DNA of 64,000 nt from Paenibacillus sp. FSL K6-1330 (GCF_037976825.1 NZ_CP150269.1:3547501-3611500); one strand, 5' to 3'. Shown: positions 1 through 8,424, counted from the first letter of the stretch. The notes: a model not told the origin generated them from the sequence alone. Made by a program: numbers and translations.

Positions 1-117
1 AGACAGCACGGAGGCGAGCTTGCCGCAAGCAATCATCCGGAAGGGGGAGCGCTGCTGGAAGGATGGTTACCTGCAGCAGCTTCAGAGCAGATGGATTCGG
101 AAAGCCACGAAAAATGA
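1..117 (+). CDS. Sensor histidine kinase, C-terminal end (partial)
   Basis: The reading frame is open from the window edge to TGA at 115-117 and gives 38 residues. They begin RQHGGELAAS and continue with NHPEGGALLEGWLPA. A His-Gly-Gly stretch, then a short loop, then a G-G-A strand leading to L-P is the pattern of the last strand of a HATPase_c domain (the region after the G2 box in sensor histidine kinases). Only the last part of the ATPase domain and a polar tail (MDSESHEK) lie in the window, so the sensed signal and partner regulator cannot be inferred. A damaged reading frame follows directly. The family call is moderate because so little sequence is available. Confidence 0.5.
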   Translation, partial: RQHGGELAASNHPEGGALLEGWLPAAASEQMDSESHEK

Positions 118-331
118 TGGGAATCACTGACCGGTTTCACAACCGTGATTCCGGAACTGCTCCCAGGTCAAAGCGCCTCTTGGGGCAGGCCAGACGATTG
201 TGCTGCAATATGTTGTTCATGAAGATGCCGAGGAAGGCATTGTCATCAGTCGGGTTATCGCATTTTCAGATAATGGCCAAAGGCTGGAAGTGGCGACACC
301 ATTAAGAATTACTGGCGAGGATGAAGAATAA
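118..331 (+). pseudogene. Frame-disrupted gene fragment, function unknown
   Basis: Two adjacent frames each hold coding-like sequence. One gives ESLTGFTTVIPELLPGQSAS, starting at about 118. The other gives LGAGQTIVLQYVVHEDAEE from about 177 and runs to TAA at 329-331, ending ATPLRITGEDEE. Removing one base near 175-180 (gcctctt) would join them into one continuous product, whose likely family I do not recognise. No frame has a start codon that opens the whole stretch: the frame starting ATGATG at 114 soon turns into arginine- and cysteine-rich shadow sequence. A good terminator follows 15 bases later, so this was probably the last gene of the kinase transcript. It may be real decay or a sequencing error. 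Confidence 0.45.
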
Positions 332-345
332 GGACGTATCTCAAT

Positions 346-379
346 AAAAAGCGTAGAACCTCGGTTCTGCGCTTTTTTT
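346..379 (+). terminator. Rho-independent terminator
   Basis: The ten-base arm GCGTAGAACC (351-360) pairs, with one G-T, with GGTTCTGCGC (363-372) across a two-base loop and is followed by seven T. It ends the kinase/unknown transcript. Confidence 0.8.
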
Positions 380-453
380 AATTGATGTTGATTCATCTCC
401 ACTTGATCTTGATGTCACCCTTGTACACACGTTTAAAGAAGGGGAGAAAACGG

Positions 454-759
454 ATGAAAAAGGGTGCAACGATCATACCGCTTATATTGTCAGCAATATT
501 CATTATTTTGCTGTATAATAATCTTTCGAATGAAGGTTCAGCAAGCTATCGTATGGCGGATATAACCAGTTCGAATGATCGCTCGCATGGCAAACAAACA
601 CAGCACGATCCAGAATCGACCAATATGGCTGCCGTTCTGCTGGAGATGTGTTACTTAACCAATCCGCAAGAAGAGGAAGAAATGCTAACAGAAGAAGTCC
701 AATACAGGATAGCAAGTTCCATCCTGGACAGGATCAAGGAATATCTAACATTACAATAA
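454..759 (+). pseudogene. Truncated N-acetylmuramoyl-L-alanine amidase (Amidase_3) remnant
   Basis: A 101-residue frame starts with ATG after a GGGGAG ribosome site at 440-445. Residues 1-25 form a membrane/signal segment (KKGATIIPLILSAIFIILLY). After about 30 polar residues, the last 45 residues (NMAAVLLEMCYLTN, then QEEEEML and a closing helix) match the C-terminus of zinc-dependent CwlD/AmiC-type amidases, including the glutamate that ends the active site in this family. The first two-thirds of the catalytic domain, with the zinc-binding His and Glu residues, is missing. It cannot be an active amidase and is best read as an internally deleted copy that kept its start, export signal and stop. 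The AraC gene starts 24 bases later. Confidence 0.65.
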
Positions 760-783
760 ACAGTATATAAAGGAGCCCTATAA

Positions 784-1854
784 ATGAAGCATTATGCATC
801 TGGCCGTATTAAAATCCCGCCGGGATTTTGGGAAGGATTACATCAATTAGGGATTGCCGCTCATGACATAGCACGTAAAGCACAATTACCGCTTACCATC
901 ATAACGGCGGAGTCTATAGTCACCACCGCCCAATATTTCGCGATCTGGAAGGCTTATTCCGATCTCATTGGTGACACGGCCCAAGCCATCATCAAGCTTG
1001 CGACCGTTTTTGAAACGGCGCAGTACCCACCGACCGTCTTAGCGCCTTACCACGCTCGTGACTACCGCGATGCTCTAAACCGAATGGCTCGGTATAAACA
1101 ACTATGTCCACCCGAAGGCTTGCTGATTACCGAGGAAGGCGAGTACTGTACCATCGAGCTGGAATGGCTGAATCCAGGCGAACAGCCCGGTCCTCCGCTG
1201 CTTGTGGGTATCACACTAGCATGTCTTTTGGAGCTTGGACGCCGGGGCACAGGTCAACCATTGACCGCACATTTGGTTGAATTTTCGCAGCCTATGGGCG
1301 ATGTCCAAGCTCTTGAAGCTTATTTTGGCTGTCGTATCCGGATGGGTGCTACGCGTAACCGGTTGACGCTCTATCGAAGAGATCTGGACCGCACTTTTAT
1401 CTCGTATAACGAAGAATTGCTGGAGATCCTAACTCCCGCTCTGGACCGTTCGCTTGATGAACTACAGAGCAACCAATCCATTACCGACCTGGTTAAGTGG
1501 ATCATGAAGCGCAGTCTTACAGGAGGGCGACCTGACATTCAGTCTGTGGCGAAGGAGTTCAATATGAGTGATCGTACGTTACAGCGCAGGTTAACGGAAG
1601 AAAATACGAGCTTCAAGCAATTGCTGATGCAAGCTAGACACGAGCAGGCCATTGAGTACTTGGCAGACCCCTCGCTCGATCTCAAAGAAGTTGCTTTTTT
1701 GATTGGATATGAAGATCAGAACTCGTTCTACCGTGCCTTCCGTCTTTGGGAAGGAGATACTCCATCAAATTGGCGTACTGAGCATCTCAGTACCCATTCG
1801 CCATCGGAACAACGGCAGGGAATGCTGACCATGAATTCAAGCGTTCTCAACTAA
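784..1854 (+). CDS. AraC-family transcriptional regulator
   Basis: 356 residues. Residues about 20-205 look like the N-terminal ligand-binding domain of the OruR/ArgR-like AraC group (the PF12625 type), with long helices and a late LVEFSQPMGD segment. Residues about 235-330 form the two-helix-turn-helix AraC DNA-binding domain: DIQSVAKEFNMSDRTLQRRL is the first recognition motif and DLKEVAFLIGYEDQNSFYRAF the second. The length is normal for this subfamily. ATG follows an AAAGGAG ribosome site at 769-775. It lies 160 bases upstream of an SDR oxidoreductase on the same strand, which is the most likely target; that is inferred from position only. The inducer cannot be seen. Confidence 0.85.
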   Translation: MKHYASGRIKIPPGFWEGLHQLGIAAHDIARKAQLPLTIITAESIVTTAQYFAIWKAYSDLIGDTAQAIIKLATVFETAQYPPTVLAPYHARDYRDALNRMARYKQLCPPEGLLITEEGEYCTIELEWLNPGEQPGPPLLVGITLACLLELGRRGTGQPLTAHLVEFSQPMGDVQALEAYFGCRIRMGATRNRLTLYRRDLDRTFISYNEELLEILTPALDRSLDELQSNQSITDLVKWIMKRSLTGGRPDIQSVAKEFNMSDRTLQRRLTEENTSFKQLLMQARHEQAIEYLADPSLDLKEVAFLIGYEDQNSFYRAFRLWEGDTPSNWRTEHLSTHSPSEQRQGMLTMNSSVLN

Positions 1855-2014
1855 ACGGTTTCTATAGAGAGGTTGCAGGTTACTTCAGTGTGTTGCTTTA
1901 GTATTATCAATTGGCGTGTTATACAAGTACTTTGGCGCTATGTGCTAGTTACTCAATATTCCTGACAAAGTAATATAATCATTATCCGGATCACAAAGGA
2001 GAAATGATTATATT

Positions 2015-2809
2015 ATGGATATGGGATTAAACAATAAAACGGCTCTAGTTACCGGTTCAACAAAAGGCATAGGTAAGGCCATTGCTATTGAACTTGCAAG
2101 AGAAGGTGTTCATGTACTCATTAATGGACGAAATCATGAAGAGGTCGAGCAAACCGTGAATGACATCAAGTCCCAATTCCCGGCGACGTCTCCTCAAAAT
2201 GCTACAGCCGATATCGTGGATGCAAAGCAAAGAGAAGCTTTGTTTGAAAAATATCCCCATGTGGATATTTTAGTTAACAACATGGGTATTTATGAAATTA
2301 TGCAGTATGAGGATGTTGATGATGAGGTATGGGAGAAATATTTCCGTACGAATGTGCTTGCAGCTAATGGATTAACTAAATTTTACTTGCCACATATGTT
2401 GAAACGTGATGATGGGCGCATTATTTTTATAGCCAGCGAAGAAGCCGTAATGCCTTCAGGACAAATGCCTCAATACTGCATGACAAAATCAATGCTCTTA
2501 TCCTTGTCTAAGAGCTTGTCCAAATTAACCAGGGGAACGGAAGTGACCGTTAATACGATTATGCCAGGACCAACCCTCTCAGAGAATGTGTACCAAATCA
2601 TAGAAGGAATGTACCCTGATAAAAATATGACTTTTTCTGAAAAAGAGAAGGAATTTATGGTTACGAACCTACCTCAATCCGAAATACAGCGATTTATCAA
2701 GCCTATCGAAATAGGTAGACTGGCTGCATTCCTGTGCAGTCCTTACGCATCCGCGTTTAAAGGTTCTCCAATCCGTATGGATGGCGGAATGGTGCCTACG
2801 ATTTTCTAA
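2015..2809 (+). CDS. SDR-family NAD(P)-dependent oxidoreductase
   Basis: 264 residues, a classical short-chain dehydrogenase. The nucleotide-binding TGSTKGIGKAIA motif is at about residue 13, NNMG replaces the usual NNAG at about 88, and the catalytic Tyr-Lys pair is present as YCMTK at about 160-164, with a serine about a dozen residues before it (IASEEA). After the Lys, NTIMPGPT matches the family's PG motif. The C-terminal GSPIRMDGGMVPT is the usual SDR ending. Start: an ATG 13 bases after AAAGGAG (1995-2001). The substrate is unknown. The AraC gene upstream may control it. A terminator follows within 30 bases, so it is a single-gene unit. Confidence 0.9.
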   Translation: MDMGLNNKTALVTGSTKGIGKAIAIELAREGVHVLINGRNHEEVEQTVNDIKSQFPATSPQNATADIVDAKQREALFEKYPHVDILVNNMGIYEIMQYEDVDDEVWEKYFRTNVLAANGLTKFYLPHMLKRDDGRIIFIASEEAVMPSGQMPQYCMTKSMLLSLSKSLSKLTRGTEVTVNTIMPGPTLSENVYQIIEGMYPDKNMTFSEKEKEFMVTNLPQSEIQRFIKPIEIGRLAAFLCSPYASAFKGSPIRMDGGMVPTIF

Positions 2810-2838
2810 GGTTAGTATAATATTCTTACTCATATTAA

Positions 2839-2874
2839 AAGCTTGGGATCTAAAAGAGATCTCCAAGCTTTTTT
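2839..2874. terminator. Terminator between the convergent SDR and tatC genes
   Basis: AAGCTTGG-GATCT pairs with AGATCTCCAAGCTT with a one-base bulge and ends in a T run on the plus strand. The flanking genes converge, so it probably serves both. Confidence 0.75.
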
Positions 2875-2912
2875 AGTATCTATTCGCAATGTCCCTGATT
2901 CGAACCGGGTTT

Positions 2913-3656
2913 TTATTCGCTTATCAATTCCAGCTTGGTCAGCCTTTTGTGGTATACAATGCGAGACAGTCCAACGCTAATTTCATATAGAAGCAACAGG
3001 GGCACAATGACAAGAATGTCCGACACGATATCCGGCGGTGTAATGGTAACAGCTGCTATCGTCAGCAGCAAGTAGGCAATTTTCCGCATTTTAGCTAAGC
3101 GGAGCGGATTCAGGATGCCAATCGAGGTCAAGAACATGATAACGACGGGCATTTCGAACAGCACACCGAACGGTACGGTCATATGCACCATAAAACGGAA
3201 GTATCGCTCAGCTGTATAAGCTGTTATGAAATGATGCGACAGCGAATCCAGAAAGGACAGGACCATGGGGTAAATGACAAAGTAACCAAAAGCCAACCCC
3301 AATAAAAAAAGGGCTCCGATCGCGGGGATATACGCCAGAGAAGCACGCCGCTCAATGGTGCTTAAGCCGGGTACGACGAAACGCCATACCTGAAATCCGG
3401 CAACAGGCATCGTCACCGCCAGAGCTATAACGCCTGCAATCATGAAGTATACCCAAATCACGTCCGTTGGTCCCAATACTTGAAGCTTACCCTCCACGTC
3501 TCGAGTCAACATTTCATATAGGGGTTCAACATACAGAAAAGCGGCACAAAGGGCTACCAAAAAGGTGCCCAATGTGATGAGAATCCGCTTGCGGAGCTCT
3601 GTTAAGTGCTCCAATATATGCTGCTCCTGTTCTTGTGCCTGCTCGTGCTCGATCAT
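2913..3656 (-). CDS. tatC: Sec-independent protein translocase TatC
   Basis: 247 residues with six hydrophobic segments, the TatC topology. The N-terminal cytoplasmic stretch [17 protein letters not shown] matches the H-L-x-E-L-R/K-x-R motif where TatC docks the twin-arginine signal. The loop after the first helix and the central [10 protein letters not shown] segment also fit. It reads downstream of tatA with a four-base ATGA overlap, so the two are translationally coupled. Together they make a minimal TatA-TatC translocase of the Gram-positive type with no separate TatB. The start codon is fixed by the overlap. The neighbouring divergent operon begins with a Tat signal protein, which suggests a dedicated translocase. 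Confidence 0.95.
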   Translation of the reverse strand: MIEHEQAQEQEQHILEHLTELRKRILITLGTFLVALCAAFLYVEPLYEMLTRDVEGKLQVLGPTDVIWVYFMIAGVIALAVTMPVAGFQVWRFVVPGLSTIERRASLAYIPAIGALFLLGLAFGYFVIYPMVLSFLDSLSHHFITAYTAERYFRFMVHMTVPFGVLFEMPVVIMFLTSIGILNPLRLAKMRKIAYLLLTIAAVTITPPDIVSDILVIVPLLLLYEISVGLSRIVYHKRLTKLELISE

Positions 3657-3838
3657 TTCAATTTATCTCCATCATGGATATCTTCGCTCGAAACCAGTTC
3701 ACGCGTTGAGTTTTTGAACTCGCTCAGTGTACGACCGAAGGCACGGCCCAGTTCAGGCAGCTTCGAAGGACCGAAAATAATTAAGGCGATCAACAGAATG
3801 AGGATCAGCCCTGTCACACCGATATTTCCTAGAGGCAT
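3653..3838 (-). CDS. tatA: Twin-arginine translocase subunit TatA/TatE
   Basis: 61 residues. An N-terminal membrane helix (residues 6-22) is followed by [20 protein letters not shown], the diagnostic F-G-x-x-K-L-P-x-L-G hinge and amphipathic helix of TatA, then a short acidic tail. It is shorter than many TatA proteins but within the range of Bacillus TatAy/TatAc types. It overlaps tatC by four bases and lies 17 bases after a lipoprotein gene on the same strand, so lipoprotein-tatA-tatC is probably one operon. Confidence 0.93.
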   Translation of the reverse strand: MPLGNIGVTGLILILLIALIIFGPSKLPELGRAFGRTLSEFKNSTRELVSSEDIHDGDKLK

Positions 3839-3855
3839 ATGATCAACTCCTTTAC

Positions 3856-4536
3856 CTATTTTTTATCCGATGCCATTTGCAGCAGCTTTGTAATATCTCT
3901 GGCGATCGACTCGTCGCGCGGCGCACCATGCAGCTTCGAGGCAATTCGGTCGATCAGCTCAGGAGCTTGCGGATTCGTTACCGTTAGAATTTGCACTTCT
4001 TCGTTAAACATGCTTTTCACTTGCTCTTTGGCTTGCGACATATTATCGTTGTCCGCAGACTTGGCCCCGATCACACCCTGGTTTGGTTCACCTTTACCCG
4101 ACATTCCTTGCGTCTGACTTAAAACCTTTTGCTGCATGTTGTCATATTGGTTAGAAGAAACGCGTGATTCTGCACGTGCCAGAATAATCGTGTCATTCAG
4201 GACAAAGGCTTTGACTCCTTCAATGCCTGAACTTGCGAGTCTTGACTGGACATGGGAAGAGACACCGCCTTCATGCAGGCTGGAAGAGCCGATCATGCTG
4301 TACACGGACATGCCCATACCGCTTGTGGTTTTCCCGTGGACATTGGTCGTTTCGGTCTTGGGCCCATGATAGCTTGGGATCACATCGGTACTGTGCAAGT
4401 GTACGGCATCCGCATTACGCTGTTCCATGGATTGCGCATTTTGTTGATTGTCGTTTTGATTTAAGCAAGCTGTTAAAGAAAGAAGCAGTGCTGAGCCCAA
4501 TATTGGACCTCTCCACTTGCTCCACAATTGATTCAT
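3856..4536 (-). CDS. YhcN/YlaJ-family sporulation-type lipoprotein
   Basis: 226 residues from the ATG at 4536, which sits nine bases after GGAGG (an upstream ATG at 4542 is too close to it). Residues about 8-25 form a lipoprotein signal ending LSLTAC, so Cys is lipidated. The mature part has a long polar, Gln/Asn-rich linker, then a domain with [21 protein letters not shown] and [19 protein letters not shown], the pattern of YhcN/YlaJ proteins found in spore membranes of Bacillota. The role in that family is poorly known. It is the first gene of the tat operon, which is unusual company for this family. No membrane helices beyond the signal are seen. Confidence 0.75.
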   Translation of the reverse strand: MNQLWSKWRGPILGSALLLSLTACLNQNDNQQNAQSMEQRNADAVHLHSTDVIPSYHGPKTETTNVHGKTTSGMGMSVYSMIGSSSLHEGGVSSHVQSRLASSGIEGVKAFVLNDTIILARAESRVSSNQYDNMQQKVLSQTQGMSGKGEPNQGVIGAKSADNDNMSQAKEQVKSMFNEEVQILTVTNPQAPELIDRIASKLHGAPRDESIARDITKLLQMASDKK

Positions 4537-4659
4537 GAGCATTCGCCTCCATATCATTAGTGTTTTTATCATGCCCGGATGGAGAATAATGTATGAATGA
4601 AATTTTGATGGGGACAATACCCATTATTCCAAATGATAAAGAGTAGGGGTGCTGAGAGT

Positions 4660-5421
4660 TTGAGCGAACAAGACGAACAACAAACCAAACCATCGAAGTC
4701 TGGCAGCTCACAGACGATGTCACGGCGAAAGTTTCTGAGAAACTCCGGGTATGCCGTGGGAGGTGTCGTGCTGGGCGGGGTACTCGGTTATCTGCTGCCG
4801 AAGCGGGCAACTCAGCCTGCAGTGCCAGCTCCTGAGACGAATGAAAACAACTACAATCAAGCATTAATGTTCTTCAACCAGGAACAATACCGGATCACGG
4901 AAGCAGCCGTAGAGCGTATATTTCCTGCGGATGACAATGGTCCTGGCGCCAAAGAACTTGGCGCTGCATTCTTCATCGACCACCAGTTGGCCGGTGATTG
5001 GGGTTTTAATGCAAGAGACTACATGCAGCCGCCTTTTTATGTTGGAGAGAAAACGCAAGGTTATCAGGGACGATTAAGAAGACGAGAGATTTTCTACATT
5101 GGGCTGCGCGAAATTCAGAACTACAGCCAAAAAAATTATCAGAAAGATTTCCCGAGCCTGTCGCCAGAGGAACAGGATGCCGTGTTAACAGCCTTTCAGA
5201 ACGATGAGGTCAAATTGACAACGATCTCAGCCAGCGGGTTCTTCAACCTGCTCCGCAGCAGCACATTAGAAGGTGTTTACAGTGATCCGCTATATGGTGG
5301 CAATAAAAATATGCAGGGCTGGGCGATGCGGCAATATCCGGGTAACCAAATGGCTTACACGAATATTATCGAGAAGAATTTTACCGTCATCCCGCCTAAG
5401 AGTTTAAAAGATCACCTATAA
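4660..5421 (+). CDS. Gluconate 2-dehydrogenase subunit 3 family protein (Tat signal)
   Basis: 253 residues from TTG 4660, chosen because AGGGGTG lies about 10 bases before it; the in-frame ATG at 4633 has no ribosome site. Residues about 22-50 form a twin-arginine signal: SRRKFLRNSG, then a Gly/Val-rich hydrophobic stretch. The mature part has the ITEAAVERIFPADDNGPGAKELGAAFFIDHQL pattern split across residues 80-115, typical of the small (gamma) subunit of membrane-bound FAD-linked sugar and sugar-acid dehydrogenases. The small subunit carries the signal that exports the folded flavoprotein, which has none of its own. It is the first gene of a three-gene operon and divergent from tatA-tatC. 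Confidence 0.88.
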   Translation: MSEQDEQQTKPSKSGSSQTMSRRKFLRNSGYAVGGVVLGGVLGYLLPKRATQPAVPAPETNENNYNQALMFFNQEQYRITEAAVERIFPADDNGPGAKELGAAFFIDHQLAGDWGFNARDYMQPPFYVGEKTQGYQGRLRRREIFYIGLREIQNYSQKNYQKDFPSLSPEEQDAVLTAFQNDEVKLTTISASGFFNLLRSSTLEGVYSDPLYGGNKNMQGWAMRQYPGNQMAYTNIIEKNFTVIPPKSLKDHL

Positions 5422-5450
5422 CGGCTCACGATAGCGAGAGGAGTATAGAT

Positions 5451-7163
5451 ATGGCTAAAAAATTACCTAAAACGGATGTTGTCATCATTGGCGTCGGCTG
5501 GGCTGGCGGCATTATCGCTTCGGAACTGACCAAGAACGGTTTATCCGTTGTCGGATTGGAGCGAGGTAAAGAAAGAGTGACGGAAGACTATTACATGGCT
5601 CACGATGAACTCCGTTATGCGCTTCGGTACGATTTAATGCAGGACCTCTCCAAAGAAACGATTACATTTCGAAGCACTGAAAAAATACGTGCGCTTCCAA
5701 TGAGGCAATATGGCTCGTTCTTGTTAGGCGAGGGATTGGGAGGAGCCGGGGTGCACTGGAACGGGCAAACATTCCGTTTCTTGCCTTACGATTTTAAAAT
5801 TCGGAGCATGACGGAAGAACGATATGGGAAAGATAAAATACCGCCGGAAATGATGATCCAGGACTGGGGTATAACCTATGATCAGCTTGAGCCGTTCTTT
5901 GATAAGTTTGAGAAGACGACCGGCATCTCCGGCGAGGAAAATCCCTTGGCAGGGAAACGTTCGAATCCTTACCCGACACCGCCTATGCTTCACACGCCAT
6001 CCATGAAGATGTTCACAGAAGCGGCGAAAAAACTGAAGCTCAATCCCTATACGGTGCCTTCAGCCAATCTGTCGGAAAGCTATACGAATCCGGATGGCAT
6101 TGCCCGTGCAGGTTGTCAGTATTGTGGGTATTGCGAGCGGTTTGGGTGTGAATACGGGGCGAAAGCGGATCCGGTCGTTACCGTGATTCCTGTTGCCAAA
6201 AAAACCGGAAAGTTCGAAATCCGGACCCATTCCTATGTAAGACGAATCCTGCATACGGGAGGTAAGGCAACAGGTGTCATGTACACGGACCTAACGACGG
6301 GAGAGGAAATCGAACAGCCAGCGGATATCGTCGTTTCAACGGGGTATGTATTTAATAATACTCGTTTGATGCTTCTCTCTAAGATCGGTAAACCGTACGA
6401 CTCGTCCAGCGGAACAGGTGTGATTGGCAAAAACTATGCTTATCAGGTCATCAAGGGGACCGCCGCCGGATTTTTTGAGGATCAATTCAATCTGTTTGCT
6501 GGAGCGGGAAGCTTAGGAATGGGCTTGGACGATTATAACGGCGACAATTTTGATCACTCGGATCTGAAGTTCATACATGGGGGGAACATCGCCCATACGG
6601 TAACAGGACAAAGACCCATTCAGAACAATCCTGTTCCGGAGGATACACCGCGTTGGGGAAAAGAGTTTAAGGCGAATTCCTTGAAGTATGCAAACAGCGT
6701 GCTGTCCGTGGGCTCCCAAGGATCTTCTATGCCTTATCGGCATCACTACCTAGACTTGGATCCCACTTACAAGGATGCATACGGAGATCCGTTGATTCGA
6801 ATCACGTTCGATTTCGAAGAGCAGGACCGTCAGTTGGCTAGGTATCTTTCTGATCGCTGCGCGGAGATCCTGCAGGAGATGGGGGCCCAGAATATTATGA
6901 AGTTGAAGGAACTGGGACCTTACGAAATAACGACATACCAATCGACTCATAATACCGGTGGGGTTATTATGGGTGAGAATCCTGGCAATTCAGCCATCAA
7001 CAACTACATGCAAATGTGGGATATGGAAAATTTGTTTGTCGTGGGTGCATCCGCTTTCCCGCATAATAGCGGCTATAATCCGACAGGTACGGTCGGGGCT
7101 CTTGCGTATCGCGCAGCGGACGGAATCCTCGAATACAGCAAAAAGGGCGGGTTGCTCGTATAA
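5451..7163 (+). CDS. GMC-family FAD-dependent dehydrogenase, catalytic subunit
   Basis: 570 residues, no signal peptide. The Rossmann dinucleotide motif (VVIIGVGWAGGIIASEL) is at residues 9-25, with GEGLGGAGVHWNGQT at about 93. A Cys-rich segment, AGCQYCGYCERFGCEYGAK, sits at about 219-237. The C-terminal GMC active-site region contains THNTGGVIMG and PHNSGYNPTGTVGALAYRAAD (about 502-560), with the conserved His and Asn. This matches the large subunit of gluconate 2-dehydrogenase-like membrane enzymes. The Cys cluster may hold an iron-sulfur centre, as in bacterial FAD-glucose dehydrogenases; that is inference. It probably rides out through Tat bound to the small subunit and passes electrons to the next gene's cytochrome. 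The actual sugar substrate is not visible. Confidence 0.9.
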   Translation: MAKKLPKTDVVIIGVGWAGGIIASELTKNGLSVVGLERGKERVTEDYYMAHDELRYALRYDLMQDLSKETITFRSTEKIRALPMRQYGSFLLGEGLGGAGVHWNGQTFRFLPYDFKIRSMTEERYGKDKIPPEMMIQDWGITYDQLEPFFDKFEKTTGISGEENPLAGKRSNPYPTPPMLHTPSMKMFTEAAKKLKLNPYTVPSANLSESYTNPDGIARAGCQYCGYCERFGCEYGAKADPVVTVIPVAKKTGKFEIRTHSYVRRILHTGGKATGVMYTDLTTGEEIEQPADIVVSTGYVFNNTRLMLLSKIGKPYDSSSGTGVIGKNYAYQVIKGTAAGFFEDQFNLFAGAGSLGMGLDDYNGDNFDHSDLKFIHGGNIAHTVTGQRPIQNNPVPEDTPRWGKEFKANSLKYANSVLSVGSQGSSMPYRHHYLDLDPTYKDAYGDPLIRITFDFEEQDRQLARYLSDRCAEILQEMGAQNIMKLKELGPYEITTYQSTHNTGGVIMGENPGNSAINNYMQMWDMENLFVVGASAFPHNSGYNPTGTVGALAYRAADGILEYSKKGGLLV

Positions 7164-7195
7164 CTTGCATTTTACAAAAGGAGGTAGTTTCAAAC

Positions 7196-7579
7196 ATGTT
7201 CAAAAAAGGGTTGCTGTTTGTCATGCTTTTGTCAGCTTTTGCTTTTGCAGTGGTGGCATGCGGTGGAAATGATGCAGCAGAGCCTGCTCCAGCTCCAGCA
7301 GATAACGGGGGACAAGCTCCACAGGAAGGAGCAACCGGCGGGGATGCCAACAACGATGCAGCGATGACGCTGTACAATGCCAACTGCATGGCTTGCCATG
7401 CTACCGACTTAGGCGGGGGCGGAAACTTTCCCAGCCTCCAAAACGTAGGCTCCAAGCACGATGCCAGCGAAATTGCAGGTATCATTTCGAATGGGCGCAA
7501 TGGAATGCCGGCATTCCAAGGCAAGCTGACGGAAGACGAAATTAATGTGCTGTCCCAATGGCTGGCTGCCAAAAAATAA
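7196..7579 (+). CDS. Membrane-anchored c-type cytochrome (lipoprotein)
   Basis: 127 residues with a strong AAAGGAGG site. Residues 1-22 form a lipoprotein signal ending AVVACGG, so the N-terminal Cys would be lipidated. An Ala/Pro/Gly-rich linker leads to a single class I cytochrome c fold: CMACHATD is the haem attachment CxxCH at about residue 63-67, and GMPAF supplies the axial Met near residue 103. This is like Bacillus cytochrome c-551 lipoproteins. As last gene of the dehydrogenase operon, it most likely takes electrons from the flavoprotein towards the respiratory chain. Confidence 0.92.
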   Translation: MFKKGLLFVMLLSAFAFAVVACGGNDAAEPAPAPADNGGQAPQEGATGGDANNDAAMTLYNANCMACHATDLGGGGNFPSLQNVGSKHDASEIAGIISNGRNGMPAFQGKLTEDEINVLSQWLAAKK

Positions 7580-7600
7580 GACGAACAAGATATGAAAATA

Positions 7601-7660
7601 TGAGGACCCTCATGCTACAATGCAGATATGAATCGCGTTGTGGTCATGGGGGTTTTCTCA
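7601..7660 (+). other. Long imperfect stem-loop between the cytochrome and hydrolase genes
   Basis: Bases 7601-7620 pair with 7638-7660 over about 20 pairs, with a two-base and a one-base bulge and several G-T pairs, leaving a 17-base loop. No T run follows, so it is not a standard terminator. It sits 22 bases after the cytochrome stop and 51 bases before the next start. It could stabilise the upstream mRNA or control the downstream gene. Confidence 0.5.
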
Positions 7661-7710
7661 CATGGTTACAGCGTAAGAATGGAACACTTTTGGAGGTGGA
7701 CTGTGAAGTC

Positions 7711-8421
7711 ATGACAGAGACGTTCGTATCCTCCTATAGCACATGTTCGATAAAGTGCCGGACGGTGGTTTGTTTTTTTGCCGGTGTCCTGACCTATCGT
7801 AATAATTTTGAAGATGCTGCAAGCGAGGTTGCCCGAAGATATCCGAATGCCAAAATCTTGATGATCTTTCCGTATGGGATGGCAAACGGCATAGCGGGGT
7901 CCTCGTTAATCCATCTGCTAGCCCGGCAGCTTACTCAAGTTGGCTATGACTTGGTTCGCGAGCAGTCTCGCCGGGTAGTGAACGCAGGGCAGATCATCCG
8001 CGAGCATGCAGCAGATACGGATCAACTGATCCTGATCGGGCACAGCGCTGGAGGCGTGGTCGCCTATAAGGCAGGGCTTTATTTGGAGGAGAAGTACGAC
8101 TTTCGGGGTATCCATGTATTTGCTGTGGGGTGTCCAAAGTTTTATTTGAAGGACATTCCTTACAATGAACGGTTTACATATATTACGGGCCAGAATCCGG
8201 ACAGGATCACTAGAATTGGCAGTTGGCGCAAGCCGGGTTCCAGGGTGTACCGGGGAAGTCCGGGGCGCGAGATTCAACTTGATTTTAATCCGGACCATCA
8301 GGGATGGCGGTTTCATGCTTCTTATTTTCTGAAATCGGTATGGATGGATTCAAACGAAGCGTTCCATACCAATTCAGTAGATCTGGTTTCCAAAATCCAC
8401 GAGTTGTACCCGGGAAACTAA
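7711..8421 (+). CDS. Lipase-like alpha/beta hydrolase
   Basis: 236 residues from ATG 7711, which follows TGGAGGTGG (7691-7699). The strand-nucleophile motif LILIGHSAGGVVAY gives the G-x-S-x-G elbow at about residue 112, and FFAGVLTYRNNF near residue 25 is the first strand. Late Asp and His residues (NPDRITRIG and HASYFLKS or EAFHTN) could complete a triad. The layout resembles class 3 lipase/PGAP1-like esterases. No signal peptide or membrane helix is visible, so it is probably cytoplasmic. It may be co-transcribed with the cytochrome gene, although a stem-loop lies between. The substrate is unknown. Confidence 0.7.
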   Translation: MTETFVSSYSTCSIKCRTVVCFFAGVLTYRNNFEDAASEVARRYPNAKILMIFPYGMANGIAGSSLIHLLARQLTQVGYDLVREQSRRVVNAGQIIREHAADTDQLILIGHSAGGVVAYKAGLYLEEKYDFRGIHVFAVGCPKFYLKDIPYNERFTYITGQNPDRITRIGSWRKPGSRVYRGSPGREIQLDFNPDHQGWRFHASYFLKSVWMDSNEAFHTNSVDLVSKIHELYPGN

Positions 8422-8424
8422 ATA

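Noticed and set aside
2890-2912. T-loop-like GGTTCGAATC on the minus strand, suggesting a tRNA
   Set aside because: The flanking bases do not form a T stem, and no acceptor, D or anticodon arms fit within 75 bases in either direction.
4641-4670. GGGGTGCTGAGAG-like string resembling a TPP riboswitch (THI box) core
   Set aside because: The second conserved half (CCTTTGAACCTGAT-like) and the helices are missing, and the string sits at the start codon of a dehydrogenase gene.
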